From the NCBI GenBank assembly GCA_001792895.1, contig MARA01000007.1, positions 930,001 through 994,000 on the forward strand: 64,000 bases of DNA, written 5' to 3'. The DNA is from Lentinus brumalis. Taxonomy: Eukaryota > Basidiomycota > Agaricomycetes > Polyporales > Polyporaceae. Positions 10,096 to 21,558 of this stretch are shown piece by piece. Position numbers and translations under genes: made by a program. A model generated the notes under the pieces. It was not told the origin of the DNA and did not search any database. It saw nothing but the letters and a program-made list of their open reading frames with translations. How positions within the stretch are numbered: position 1 is the stretch's first letter; each line of letters starts with the position of its first letter.

Positions 10096-12806
10096 AGTAT
10101 TGCGGACGCTGTAGGCACGACCACGACTCTCGTCATCTCGTCGCACGACTTGTTAGTAAGTAGTTCCGTCTTTCACCTGATGTGATTCTCAAGTCGCATT
10201 TCAGCTGCACGCGGCTGTCACGACCGCGTCATCGTCAACTAAGCACCCTCATTTCTCTGCACTCGCGGCCCGCCTCTTTATTGCATCCATTCACAAGATC
10301 ACGCGGAAGACATTCTCCACCTGGGTCTCCGCACACGGAGAAGGTAATCCCCCGCATAGCATAATGTTATGATCGCTCAGCCAACACACACAGGGCTGAC
10401 CGGCGCGTTCAACACTGATTTCGTCCTACTCGTGCAGCACTACAGCGCCCAACTGGACAACGCCATTGTCCACTCTCGCGACTTCATGTTCACCTAGTAC
10501 GTAGCTGCATGACAACCTCCGTCTCCACTCCTGACATAAGTCATGTAGCCCGTCCGCGAGGACGCTTGCGAACACGTACCTGCTACGCCGCGACGGGTGC
10601 ATCATCGAACGTCCGCAATTCATGTACATGCGCGTCGCGCTCGCCGCACACGGGTATAATTTGGAGATGGTCCTTCAAACATACGACGCTCTGTCCCGTC
10701 ACCTCTTTACTCCCGCATCACCGGTGCTCTTCAACGCGGGAACTTGGAGTCGAAACTTCGCATCGTGTTTCCTCTACCACCCAACGTATCCAATGTTTCC
10801 GCCCAGCTACAGAGTGTCAACGACCTCGACGCCTTTTGGCTCGCAGATGGCGGGATCGGGTTGTCGCTGGGAGCCGTCCCCGCTCGAACGTGAGAGATTA
10901 CTTGGTATCTTTATCCTACTTCCGAGACTGATATACATTGCAGCTCGGGGTCGTACCAGCAGCCCGGCATCGTGGCACTCATGCGTGTCCTCGACGCACA
11001 CGCAGAATACACAAGCACCTGCCGGCAGAAGCGACAGTCCACCCTCACGGTACATCTTCCCATTTGGCACGCAGACGTCCGAGCATTTATCCTGTCCCGC
11101 ACCAACTACGCGGGACGGGCGCGCATGTGGCATGTGTTTCCCAGCTTATTCGTCCCGGACATCTTGTGAGTGTCTAGTGAAGACCGGTCTAACTGCCTCC
11201 GAACTCATCAGTGATCTTAGTATGCGACGTCTGCGAGACGGACAGTCCTGGACACTGTTCGACCCCCGCGACGTTCCACTGCTACTGTCCACGTACGGCG
11301 ACGAGTTTTCGGAGGCGTACGAGCTGTACGAGCAGACCGCGATATCCGCTCGTGACGTATCCGCTGCAGAGTTATGGAATGTCATCTGCCGTGCGCAACA
11401 AGAGTCCGGCACCCCTTTCATCATGTACCCGGACGCAATCAATAGTAAGTTCTCCACCTGATCACCCGCCTGTCGTGGTACCGATGAGACGTTCCAGGGA
11501 AGAATAACCAATCCCACATGGGAATGATCCGGACATCCAACCTATGCACCGAGATTGTCCAATACTCCTCCGCCGAACATACCGCGGTTTGTACGTTGGC
11601 GTCCATCTCCCTCCCCCACTTCGTCCGCCCGGGCGCCCCATTCGATTTCGACGGACTGCACAGCGTCACCAGACTTGCGGTCCTCACCGTCAACAATCTC
11701 GTCGACCGCAACGACTACCCCACGGAGGCGACACGTCGTTCCGCTCTCGAGACGCGAGCTATAGGAATAGGAGCTCAGGGCCTTGCCGACGTGTTCATGG
11801 CCTCCAACACCGCCTTCGATTCCACTTCTGCTCGGGAGCTCAATCGCGAGATATTCGAGTGTATCTATCACGCGGCATACGACACGAGCTGCGACCTCGC
11901 ACAGCGGGACGGCCCCTACCCGCTGTTCGTAGGATCCCCCGCGGAGCGTGGCGTACTCCAACACAACATGTGGGACAACGTCGTTCTTTCCGGACGATAC
12001 GACTTCGACGAGCTGCAAGAACGCATCAAATGTCACGGCCTCCGAAACTCGATGCTGACGGCGCAGATGCCAACGGCGTCCACTGCGAAGATCCTTGGGA
12101 ACTTCGACTCGGTGGAACCCTATACCAGGTACATCGACGTCAGTACAGACCCGCCGCAACACCCCTACTGATTGCCCACCTGTGCATATAGCAACATCGT
12201 GGGACACCGCATTCTCAGCGGCGACTTCACCGAGTTTTGTCCTTGGCTAGTCCTAGAGCTCACACGACGGGGCCTATGGACGGAGGACACTCGCCTCGCC
12301 ATCCTCCGTCACCGCGGTGTGTATTTGCCAGTGTAGTTCTGGACCACAGCGCGACTCACTGCTCACCCCTCAGGTTCTATCCAGACAATATCCGCCATTC
12401 CCGACGACGTCAAGGCTGTGTATCTCACGTCGTGGGAGATCGATCCGCGTGCTGTTATAGACATGGCCGCCGACCGCGGCCCGTTCATCGACCAGACGCA
12501 ATCCATGTCGCTCAGCGTCAAGTCACCCGCACCGGACATTCTAGTAGGTCCCATTCGCTCATGTGCGTCTGCCCAGAACTCACACGCTTTAAGCTCGACC
12601 TGCAGCTTCGCGCATGGACACAGGGCCTCAAGACAGGCATATACTACCTGCGGACCCACGGCCCAGCCTATCCCCTCCTTTTTGGGGTCGGCCCATCAGT
12701 GTCCCACGTCGCTCGCACCGCGCCCACATTGTCGACCGTCGAAGAGGAAGAGGAAGAGGGACCATCCGCAGAACTCGTTGGCGCTTGCTCCTCGTGCGAA
12801 GCGTAA
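10096..12806 (+). CDS. Divergent class I ribonucleotide reductase large-subunit paralog
   Basis: Many short exons give an RNR R1 protein (reduction of ribonucleotides to deoxyribonucleotides in the cytosol with a small-subunit partner). Visible landmarks are the TKHP...LAAR block near 10240, YLLRRDGCIIERPQFMYMRV, the first active-site Cys in SCFLYHP, the N-x-C-x-E triad in TSNLCTEI (about 11540), the second Cys in AVCTLAS, PMPTASTAKILGN, the Tyr pair in GIYYLRT (about 12650), and a C-terminal CSSC just before the stop at 12806. The stretch that is normally Gly-Gly-x-Lys-Arg-x-Gly before the conserved WHAD reads CRQKRQSTLTVHLPIWHAD, so specificity loop 2 is altered. A one-base deletion is needed near 10775-10785; the 5' end is unresolved and there may be another shift near 10095. 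The overall divergence suggests a second, specialised copy rather than the housekeeping RNR1. Confidence 0.75.
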
Positions 12807-13639
12807 CCTCCAGGACCTTGCAGTCGCTAATCCTCTGTACTTGTACTAACAACATTCTCCTTCTCTCCCGATACGGTCGCAGCGACGGACTACACTTCCT
12901 TCCGCGCGCCGCACCCCTCCATGAATATGCGTTCCACTCTCTCAGATCTTATTTGAACCGCAACGGTGCCGTTTCGGTGCTGTGCGTCGGCCATCACCTT
13001 GTAGCCGGTACCATTGTACATAACATGTCTCTGAATAATCCTCGATCGACAGGAAACCAGCATGACCGCTTAGCAGCTTACGAGTCCTCCGCGCCTTATA
13101 TCTCCTCCCTGCCGAGTAGTATTGCGCGCACTACCACAACGTACCGAACATTGCACGAGGACACTTAAATGAGTTGCCAAGTGCATGTCAGGACGTGCAC
13201 GGATTCACTCCAAGGTACGACGATAAACCACCGCCTGTATCTCGTACGTACAAGGTCAGCGCCCAATAACGAGCCACGACAGCGCTTTAGACTTCATCCC
13301 GCCTACGATCTCCGTGAAGCACGTTCCAGATCAGCGATTATGTGGGCCGCGACGATCTCTCGCAAGACTATCTCACTCCCCCGCACCGTTGCACGAGACC
13401 GAACGGAGTCCGCGAGCGTCCAGTCCCATATACCTCTGGGTCAACACCAGACATTGCAACACCCAAACCCCGCGACGCAGTGTCGACAACCCGAGAGCGT
13501 ACCACATTGCGACCTCTTCAGCAAACCTGCTCGGCGGCCGAAGCCTCCATGCACCCCAACCCGATAGCATACACCGCATAGCAGGCCATGCGTGCAAGCG
13601 ACTCATAGTCTCCGAAGGAATAAGTTCCCTGAAACCATC
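12807..13639. other. No gene recognised
   Basis: Follows the reductase stop. A minus-strand frame (13373-13669) faintly recalls a helix-loop-helix start but is not supported. Confidence 0.4.
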
Positions 13640-14074
13640 CAGATAATCACACCGTATTTGCTCCTGCAAAGCAGAACATCGCCCGGAAGGTGAGCGACAC
13701 TATAATCTTGGCGGGTAGCCTGGTACCGCGAGAGCTTACAAGAGCTCACCTGTTTCACTTTCGATCCGAGAGATCTGGTCGCTCATAATATCCACCCAGT
13801 ACGGCAATATAATGCACCACCGCTCGCCGCTTCGAGTCACAGCAAGGTTGGTGTTCGCCCGCATCACGACCGTCGTGCATGTCAACAGTGCTCCGAGCAA
13901 GGCACTCGATGTCGGTAGGGGTTTCGAATTCTCGCCGCCCTCATAGAAACCGTCAATGGAAGCGGTGAAATCACGCGAACCGATAACGCAAGGAGAATAT
14001 AGACTTCGTAAGGACTGCATACAATACAACGAGATCTGGGGCACAACCGATAGCGGGCGAGAGCATACTGGCAA
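13640..14074 (-). CDS. Hypothetical protein exon(s)
   Basis: A minus-strand block with coding character (IDGFYEGGENSKPLPTSS, GERWCIILPYWVDIMSDQIS) ends either at the stop at 13736 or, through a donor there, a few residues further at about 13640. It has no recognisable domain. It lies 3' of the bZIP-like gene on the same strand and could be a separate gene or a distal exon. Confidence 0.3.
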
Positions 14075-14176
14075 GCTATTCCTGAAAAGGATGAAACATG
14101 ATGAAGAAACGAGACACGCACAACTAGTACAGAAGAACGCCAGCGATAATCGATCAAGCGGTCCGGTGACGTGCAG

Positions 14177-15357
14177 CTACGAATGGAAGGGATGTATATG
14201 CTGCTGCGGCACGTCACCGGTCGCCATGCGATACACTTCTAGTCCGCTCGGACTGACCGCACACTCCTGCGCGACAATCGCAGCCTGGAGCCGCATGAAC
14301 TAGACGGAGAGAACATCAGTCTTGCGTCCGACAGCCCGCGCGGGACATACCCTATCCTGTGCCTGTATCCTCTCAAGATTGAGACTGTATAGCTCCCGTT
14401 GCTTGTACACGAGTAGCGTCTGCAATGCACTTTACGTCACGTCAGAGCCACGGTATCTGTCGAAACTCCACGCACCCGGAGAGAGCGGCTCTTGAGACCG
14501 CGATAGCCTGCGACGCATTCCATCGGCAGAGGCTCGTGTCCGGTGAGACGGATCTGCTCGTGGAGCCACTCGACATAGTCCTCCAGACACTCGACGTAGG
14601 AGCGCTTTTTCTCGTGAGTAGTGATGGTATCTCTGCAACACCGTCAGCCACACGTTTTCATACTATATGAGCAGTCAGCACTCACGGATCAGTGATGTTG
14701 TACCCCACGTTGTCTGCTATAGCCCGGAAGTAAGCCTTGCGCCGGAGGACCCTCCGCACGTGTCGGTCTTCGGCTACTTGATGTTCAGCCTCTTCACCCG
14801 TAGGGCAGGCCTCATTGTCTTGGACAGGCGACGCCGGTGCAAGAGGACCGTCGAGACGGTCGTCTGAACCCGCTTCATCGATCGTGGACGGATAGCCCGC
14901 TGACGGATCGCGAGTATCGCGCACAGAGTATGCATCGAGGAGCTCCAACTCCTCCGCCGTCGTCAGCTTGAAATCGTCTGGTAACGTCGTGTCACATGGG
15001 GATCCTAACTGGGGGAGGCCTTCGACGTAGGTGGACATGTCGTCCTCTGATAGCGACAGTATACTCCTGTAATAAGAGACCGGCGCAGGTGCGTAGAGGG
15101 GTACTCCGGATGAGCCTCCGTAGGTCTCCCGGACATCCGCGCGCGGGCTATACTCGTCCAGTCTCTCCGGGTCGAAGGTGCTGTCTAGCATGGAAGACGG
15201 GGAATACTCGAGTTCAAAACCGCCGTCAGACACGTTGGAAGGGTAAGCACCTCCACCGTCGTCGACGAACGGCAAAATAGCCTGCGCAAGTGGCCATCAG
15301 CTCGCTAAAACCGGCACAGAAGTTCGAACGTACCGCAGCAAATGGATCGGAGTCCAT
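14177..15357 (-). CDS. bZIP-like protein, minus-strand member of a divergent pair
   Basis: The model is clean: ATG at 15357, 24-bp exon 1, intron 15282-15333, exon 2 to 14686, intron to 14633, exon 3 from 14632, two further exons, stop at 14177. Phases match at the junctions worked out in detail. The N-terminal two thirds is acidic and Pro/Ser-rich. Then comes a basic stretch (RRVLRRK), an Asn-containing linker split by an intron, KKRSYVECLEDYVEWLHEQI, the block GYRGLKSRS and a second helical segment (YSLNLERIQAQ). The helix spacing resembles a bZIP basic-leucine zipper, but the canonical Asn-x7-Arg contact pattern is degenerate. The paralog at 16241-17285 shares the same landmarks. It is probably a nuclear DNA-binding or dimerisation protein; targets are unknown. 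Confidence 0.65.
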
Positions 15358-16240
15358 CACAAGGCGAGAAAGCGACTGAATTAAGCAGACGACGGAGTGC
15401 TCGACTCGGTGCAGTAGGGGGAGTACAGAGCAACAGCAGCCACATAGCGCAGGAGGAACATATGTAACAGCGAAACACGCCCGGCATTCCAACGCGCCGG
15501 CCGCAGCAACCGGAGACCCGAATCGCATCGCGGATGCAACGTCGAGATCGAGATTCAGATCCAAGATTGCGATCACTGCCTGGAGCGACGCTGCCGGTAT
15601 AGGGTATGTTCTAGCTGCATACAGCACCATGATGCGCAAATCTCCCGTGCTCCAACGATCGACTTCGCGGCACTATGCCTGTCATATCTGAATATGCGAA
15701 GGTGCCAGAATCATTCCGCACAAGGACAATCCCTATAACCGTTCGATCCCACACAGATCTGGACACCTCAGTTGACATGCCATAGCACAGCATGGAGCCG
15801 TGTAATTATACCGTCCGGACCGCGACATACACGCTGTCGAACGTGCAATGGAGATGTCGCGGAGGTCGCCTCGATCTGGACACGCCCACACGGAACAAGG
15901 AAGGACGTCACAGCAGCCGCAGGGTCCATCGGTATCGACTATTCTGCATACGTTCTCAGTTCCCTCTGAGACGGCACCGCCCGTCGTAGTCGTCACGCGG
16001 TCGTACAGATCGCGAGCACCCGGTCCGAGCGACGGCAGCAACCGATCCATGAATACGTGAGGGTACGCGTTCCCCCACCCCCACAGTCCATCACTGAACC
16101 CGTCCGAGTAGATACATTTGTACTTACTTGCACGCCGCCACTCGTTTCCACACCCGTCCGTCAGTCTTCATTCCCAGGCAGCGTGGCCAAATTGTACCTA
16201 CCCCTCTTCCGACGTGCTCACCGACGACCGCTCTCGCATA
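15358..16240. promoter_or_regulatory. Shared divergent promoter region of the bZIP-like pair
   Basis: About 880 bp separate the two head-to-head start codons. No supported gene lies between them, so the interval probably holds both promoters. No specific element was identified. Confidence 0.4.
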
Positions 16241-17285
16241 ATGCAGTCCACTGACTTCTGCCCGTGGCCCGACCCGTCCTCCGTCACCACTCACCCACAT
16301 ACATCGCCGTATAGTACGCTCTCGGCACCAACCTCCTCCTCTCGCCTTATCGCGCACCCCGAGATTAGTACGCCGCCGTACCCAGACCCGAACGTCTCTC
16401 CGCCGCAGTACAATTATCACTACAGCCATCACCGCGACACGCTCTCTCCCACCCTCGCCCACACAGACCCCTCTCCCTCGGCGCCAGCTTTCCCTTCGTC
16501 CCACGAAGCCACCACCTGCTCATCGTACAGGACCACCACGTCCTCCCCGTTACATCCAACAACCGAGTTCTCCCCGTATGCGTACACCCCCACTGTCACG
16601 CCCCCAAAGCGACGCCCGCGCAAGCTGTACGAGCATGCGGACCCGGACGAAGGCTTACGGGTCAGCGTCGGAATTAATCACCCGTACTCCAAGCTCCGTC
16701 TCAGAAGGGAACATCCAGAGAGACGACGCAAGACGTGGAATCTGCGTCTCGAGAAGTCGATCTTCACCGCAAATGAGATGTGAGCATGTCCGTCGACTCC
16801 ATATCCGTCCATGTGCTGACCTCCGATCCCAGTTCCGCCTCGAGTTCGCCGCACAGACGAAAGGTCTACGTCGAAAGCCTCGAGGCGCACATTGACCGTC
16901 TGCACGAGCAACTGCTCGGCTACGCCCTCGCCCCCGTACCGCCACAGAGCTTGGAACCGTACCGCGGCCTCAACGGAAAGACAGCAAAGGTTGGTCTCGT
17001 CAGGTGAAATCATATCGGCCGTCCACTCATCCGTGCAGTAGAGTATGGTATGCGGCCTACAGTACGACACGGAAGAAATCAACCTCAAGCTACTCGAGCT
17101 AGAACGAGCAGTACGTCACCGCCATTTGGACTTCACGGCTTATATCTGAACGTCGTGACCCCTACTCCCTTCAGAATGTCCGCATGGAGCATGCTCTCGA
17201 CAGCCTGTCTCGAACGCCGGCGCACCCCTCCCAATGTCACTGCCATATATTCCCTTGCTGTTGCGCCCCATATTCCCAGTCCTGA
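16241..17285 (+). CDS. bZIP-like protein, plus-strand member of a divergent pair
   Basis: Exons 16241-16779, 16833-16989, 17042-17110 and 17175-17285 join in phase to give 291 residues. The first 130 residues are Ser/Thr/Pro/Tyr/His-rich and look like an activation-type disordered region. KRRPRKLYE and a long Arg-rich segment follow, then (after intron 1) HRRKVYVESLEAHIDRLHEQL, then PYRGLNGKTAK and the helical stretch MVCGLQYDTEEINLKLLELE. It has a Cys-rich C-terminus (CHCHIFPCCC). The KVYVESLEAH...LHEQL and YRGL blocks match the minus-strand neighbour, so the two are paralogs from an inverted duplication. The function is inferred only from the bZIP-like helix. Confidence 0.65.
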
Positions 17286-18301
17286 TCGCTCCACTCGCTC
17301 GTACCTCGAATGGTCTCAAATGCACCTGTACCGCCCCCACACCGACATCTGTATAACTACGCTCTTGCGAAGGCCAGCGCACTTCCGTACCATATGCCAA
17401 TCCTTTCCTCGCGCATGCGTCTCCCCTCGTCCATAGGCTTCCCAGCCACGGGCCCGGTTGCTAACAATGGCCCGCCGTTCCCAAGCAGCGCCGAGTCGAG
17501 GCGCCGCGTACCGTATCTATCCCTGTACGAATATAGCAGATACACTTGCATATAGCAAATACACTTGCGTACGGCGCATTCTCGCATCCCCACCAGACCC
17601 GCTCCCGGAAGTAAGTTCAGTGCGATCGTTTGTCGGCTACATTGTCTCCAGTACTTGTCTCTCCCGGGAATGAAACGATCGCGTAGCACACGACCACATT
17701 ACTTACGCTCTCTCCAGTGAATATTCTCAAACGTCGTATGCGAACTGTCCTATCCCCAATGCGAGCGAGTTGGACGTTCACGCACACCGTCATTATGAGA
17801 CCCCGCACATAACTCCGACCGGCCCAGAGCGAGATCGTGAGACTAAGTTGCCTCATTCAGTCACCTGAAACGCGATCGGACGAACTCAATCACCCCAAAC
17901 TGATCCTGCATTACTCAAGTGGAGACCTGACCACTTTCGTGGCCAGGAATAGTTTTAGTGGTGTCATCAATTACCGTAATTCGAGACAGAGCTTCTTTGA
18001 TGTGACCTTCTTCATTCCTACATAAGACCAACTCATAACTTGAAGTCCATTTAATTGAGCGAGGAATACTTAAGTGCCGTCGAGCCCCGTTCGTCAGGAT
18101 GCTGCCCAGCGCCGCCGGTTCTTCTTCGTCACCAGGACTTGCAAGTTGAACTTGATCACGCGGGCCGCCGAAGACAATATGTAGATGAATATTGCAGCGA
18201 TGACGATACAGATGATCAATGCATGCGTGACTGGTACTGTACATCTGAGGCGAAACACCGTTCGGACAAGGCGTTCCCAATGTGTCCATGCAGTCCTCCC
18301 C
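17286..18301. other. No gene recognised
   Basis: Intergenic between two convergent genes. Short open frames on both strands have no domain content. Confidence 0.4.
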
Positions 18302-19283
18302 TCAAGGGTCGACGTCTGTGGGTAGATCTATCTCATCAACGTCGTCAGCCGCATGGGCTGCTGCAACGGGTGGCTGACGTCGAGTGGGCACGGTGAAGCG
18401 CACATCCTTATGGCCAGGACGCCTCAGCACGCACGTCATGCCATCCATCAGCAGGAACTTCTCGTGTCCAGGCGAGATCTGGTCTTGCGGGACGCCGAAC
18501 GCACGGTCCAAACTCATCATAGGTGTTGCACGAAATCCAGGTAAAGCTCCGGTATTGGGGGCACCGAACAGCTCGAACTTGAACGGGGAGTTGACGGGCA
18601 GCCCTGTTCGGTTGTCGACGAAGTCGAGGCAGTACTCCTTTGCGGCCGCATGTCCGGGAAAGAGCCGGATGGAATACGAACTGTTCGGGATGGGGCGAAC
18701 GAAGACGTTGTGCTCCATGCCTGACGGCTTCAGCTGGAGGAGCGGATGAGTCGACTGCGTGCATACTTCACGCCAGAGTGACCACGTACCCCCGATATGA
18801 TAGTAGACGGCATAGCAAGTGTAGTCCGAGCGACTTCCATCACAGCCTCTAGACTCCCGCCCATAACGCTGATCGCCCAAGCAAGCTGCTCGTCCAGCCA
18901 CGAGCCCAAGTTGGCACGGGTCCCCGTGTACTTCCTGCTCGCTAGCGTCATCAGTTCGAAATCATTGCGGGGTCGAAAGCCAGGGAACTGAAAGTCGATC
19001 ATCTGCTGAGCGATGTCGCGCAAATCTTGACCTGGCTTTGTGGTCGGTATACCGAGGGCGGCTAATGCGGTGGCGGAAGACGCCTGGGAGGAACCTGAGG
19101 GGCGGGACGACTGGGAGGAGCGCAGCAACGAGCCTGAGGTGCGGGAGGAATTAGATGAGTTGTATGGCGCGTATCGCTTGGTAGCCTGACCACGCAGACG
19201 GTGATTGATGTCAGCAGTTACGAAGACTGGGACATATTATGATGATGACCCACCGCAGATACCGAGGGACGCTTAGACGACAT
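18302..19283 (-). CDS. Hypothetical protein, 285 residues
   Basis: ATG at 19283; exons 19283-19254, 19185-18790 and 18733-18302 join in phase 0 across introns of 68 and 56 bp. The start region is Ser-rich (SSQSSRPSGSSQASS). The middle (residues about 60-140) contains KPGQDLRDIAQQMIDFQFPG and a predicted helical block; the C-terminal part has NVFVRPIPNSSYSIRLFPGH and DQISPGHEKFLLMDG, which look like beta-rich sequence. I recognise no family. A truncated duplicate of its 5' end lies directly upstream. Confidence 0.6.
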
Positions 19284-19486
19284 GCTGCGCACATCTTGAC
19301 CCTCCCTTGTGGTGGTTACATTGAGTGTCGATAGTGCGGCAGTGGAAGAAGAAGACTGGGAGGGACGAGAGGATGGTGGTCTGCCGGCACCCTGGCCATA
19401 TAGACACGTCAGGACACCATGAAGGCCAGTTAGATCAATTGACAACGCACTGCATTCACCGTTGCACGTCTTGAGCTTGATGACAT
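19284..19486 (-). pseudogene. Partial tandem duplicate of the 5' end of the neighbouring gene
   Basis: An ATG at 19486 opens MSSSSRRAT, followed by an intron and then SSRPSQSSSSTAALSTL...TREGQDVRSM, which parallels the start and Ser-rich region (SSRPSGSSQASSATALAAL, KPGQDLRDI) of the gene at 18302-19283. The frame then runs into that gene's own ATG. This looks like a short tandem duplication of the first exons, or an alternative longer first exon. Confidence 0.45.
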
Positions 19487-19863
19487 GGTTGGTAGTACAG
19501 CGACGTAATTGGTGGTGGCGGGAGAGTTGTTGAAGGAGGCAAAAGGAGGAGGAGATGAGTTCGGTTCGAAACCACCCCGGGCGCTCGGCGCGTGAATCCA
19601 CGTGGCGTAGTACTGGCATAGCAAGTTGAACCATCCCTTCAAGTTCTGATTCTTCGACTTGCCCCAGCTTACCAAACAATATCAATACGCCTTTACCTCC
19701 TCCTTGTGCTCTTCCAAGAGTGTGTACAATGCAGAATGGCAACGACAAGGAACACTGTCAAGTACATTAACGAGGCCCGAGAACTCGCACCTCCGAGTCC
19801 CCGAGTCGCCCGACCACTCGCCCCTCCCCCCGCCGCTCGCCCGGCTTCATTGACGACGCAACC

Positions 19864-21104
19864 ATGTTGCAGAGGTACGCAGCTCTAGTACTAGTGGTAG
19901 TATGTCGACACATATCTGACGCTAATTTCCGACCTACCAGAACAAAGAGCGACTCGGAGACGTCGTCGCGGATGTGCCACCCAATACACAGACCGCAGCC
20001 TCATCAGCCTACATCTTTTACAATGGCATCCGCGAGCCCATCCTCATCCCTTCTCACTTGCGCCTCTCGAGCGGCTTTCACCCCCGTGAAGGTTACTCCT
20101 GATCTTCTCAGCAACGTCCTGCGCAACGCCGTGCACCTGTTCTGGCATGATCAGCGCCGCTCAGACTCGGCCCACAACATGATAGCGGGCGTCTGGTCCA
20201 CCAAGATCTGGCCTGGGACACTCCTTTCCCCTTACACAGTCACCTTCCTCTTTGACCACTCAGTCGGCGGGAACTGGGTCCGACCGCTGATCCAGCCCCA
20301 CGTTACCGAGGTCACGTTCAGAGCTGTGTGGTGGCGAGATACGGAGGAGGTACCGTTCACGACGGCCGCCCTGCCTGTCGCACTCCAGGTCATCCCGCGC
20401 AAGCACGGTTTATTGGAGCAGCTTACCTTTGATAGGTGCAAGTTCCACGACAGAGAGCAGCTCTTTGCGCTGTCGTTGACCTTGACAACGCCCGAATTCA
20501 TCCGAAAGCTCAGCCTCCACAACTGCAGCATCGGACTTGGATCTGTGGGGATGTTTGAAGCCCTGCCGCATACCGAGCTGGTACCGTTGTGGAAGCTTGA
20601 GTTTCCCGACCTTACAAACTCGATGATTGCATTGGGGCTCAGCCATCCCTACCGCAAGCCCCGGATCTTCCTGCAACGTCTGTCGTTGACAGTCTCCAAT
20701 CCACAGGGAGAGACTCGGATGCACCTTGACCATTTACCTCCCTTACTACTCCACCTCAACGACTGCCGCAACCTAGATATCTACTTCAACTGCGCGTTCC
20801 GGGAGCTCGCAGCCACGTGTCGACGCCCACTGGGGAGCGGTACAGGTGAGTTCCATTTCCATCCGTGATCCGAGTAGCAAGTTCCTCACGATGTACCCTT
20901 GACTCAGCCCTTCCTCGCTGGGCGCAGCCACCGCGCGACAGAAAGGTGAGTATCACCTGGGTCGGTCCAAGTCATGAGGTCGTGCGGTTCGGAGAATGGG
21001 CGCGGAAGGACATGCAGTTTTGGGTCGACACTTGGCTGTATCTAGCGCTGAATGTGTCACCGCCGCACCTGGCAGCACGGTTGGAAGTCACTAGTCAAGA
21101 GTGA
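19864..21104 (+). CDS. Hypothetical protein
   Basis: One long open frame from ATG 19864 (or 20023) to 20845, then a 62-bp intron (20846-20907, phase 1), then exon 20908-21104 with a stop at 21102-21104. A 66-bp intron may also be removed at 19875-19940. The sequence has alternating hydrophobic strands with repeated L-x-x-L-x-F and L-x-L-x-x-C spacing (LLEQLTFDRCKF, FIRKLSLHNCSI, LWKLEFPDLT), a pattern seen in leucine-rich-repeat parts of basidiomycete F-box-type proteins. No F-box was found. The function is unknown. Confidence 0.6.
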
Positions 21105-21558
21105 TACTCACTATTCCATATGCTTCTCTCTATGCAGTCCTATGTCTACCATTTTATGTGCCAGTGGATGTAGTCTACTAGATTGTGGGTGATCCTGACG
21201 CCCTGATGTACTAGTACGCACGGACACGCAGCATGCAATACCTGCACGCATGAAATGGTTTCTCGAACGAAGATGGGGTCGCGCATGTCTGTCAAGTGTA
21301 CTCTACAGCAACAAATTGGCCAGTCGCCGACACGAACAGCGTGTACTGTACTTGTCGCGGCGGTGTCGCAAAGAGAGCGAATCGTCAACCCGTTGGCCAA
21401 GTGATGGATAGAGATAGTTGGCAGTCGCTGCGGCGAACATTGAGTCCATAGTCTCCGGACACGGATACTATGGAAGAATGTCGGTCAAGAAGGAAAGCGC
21501 CAGATATGGATGCGCACGTCCGTATAGTCATCGCCAGGACCGCCTCAAAACGTGAAGC
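21105..21558. other. No gene recognised
   Basis: Intergenic stretch between the hypothetical gene and the 3' end of the split amylase gene. Confidence 0.4.

Noticed and set aside
10770..10800. A 27-bp intron (GTATCC...CTACAG) to explain the frame change in the RNR gene
   Set aside because: It is too short for splicing and would remove residues that align well; a one-base deletion is simpler.
13373..13669. A bHLH-like transcription factor fragment on the minus strand
   Set aside because: A vague match of one helix (DYLDGFRELIP) with key basic residues missing and no second helix.
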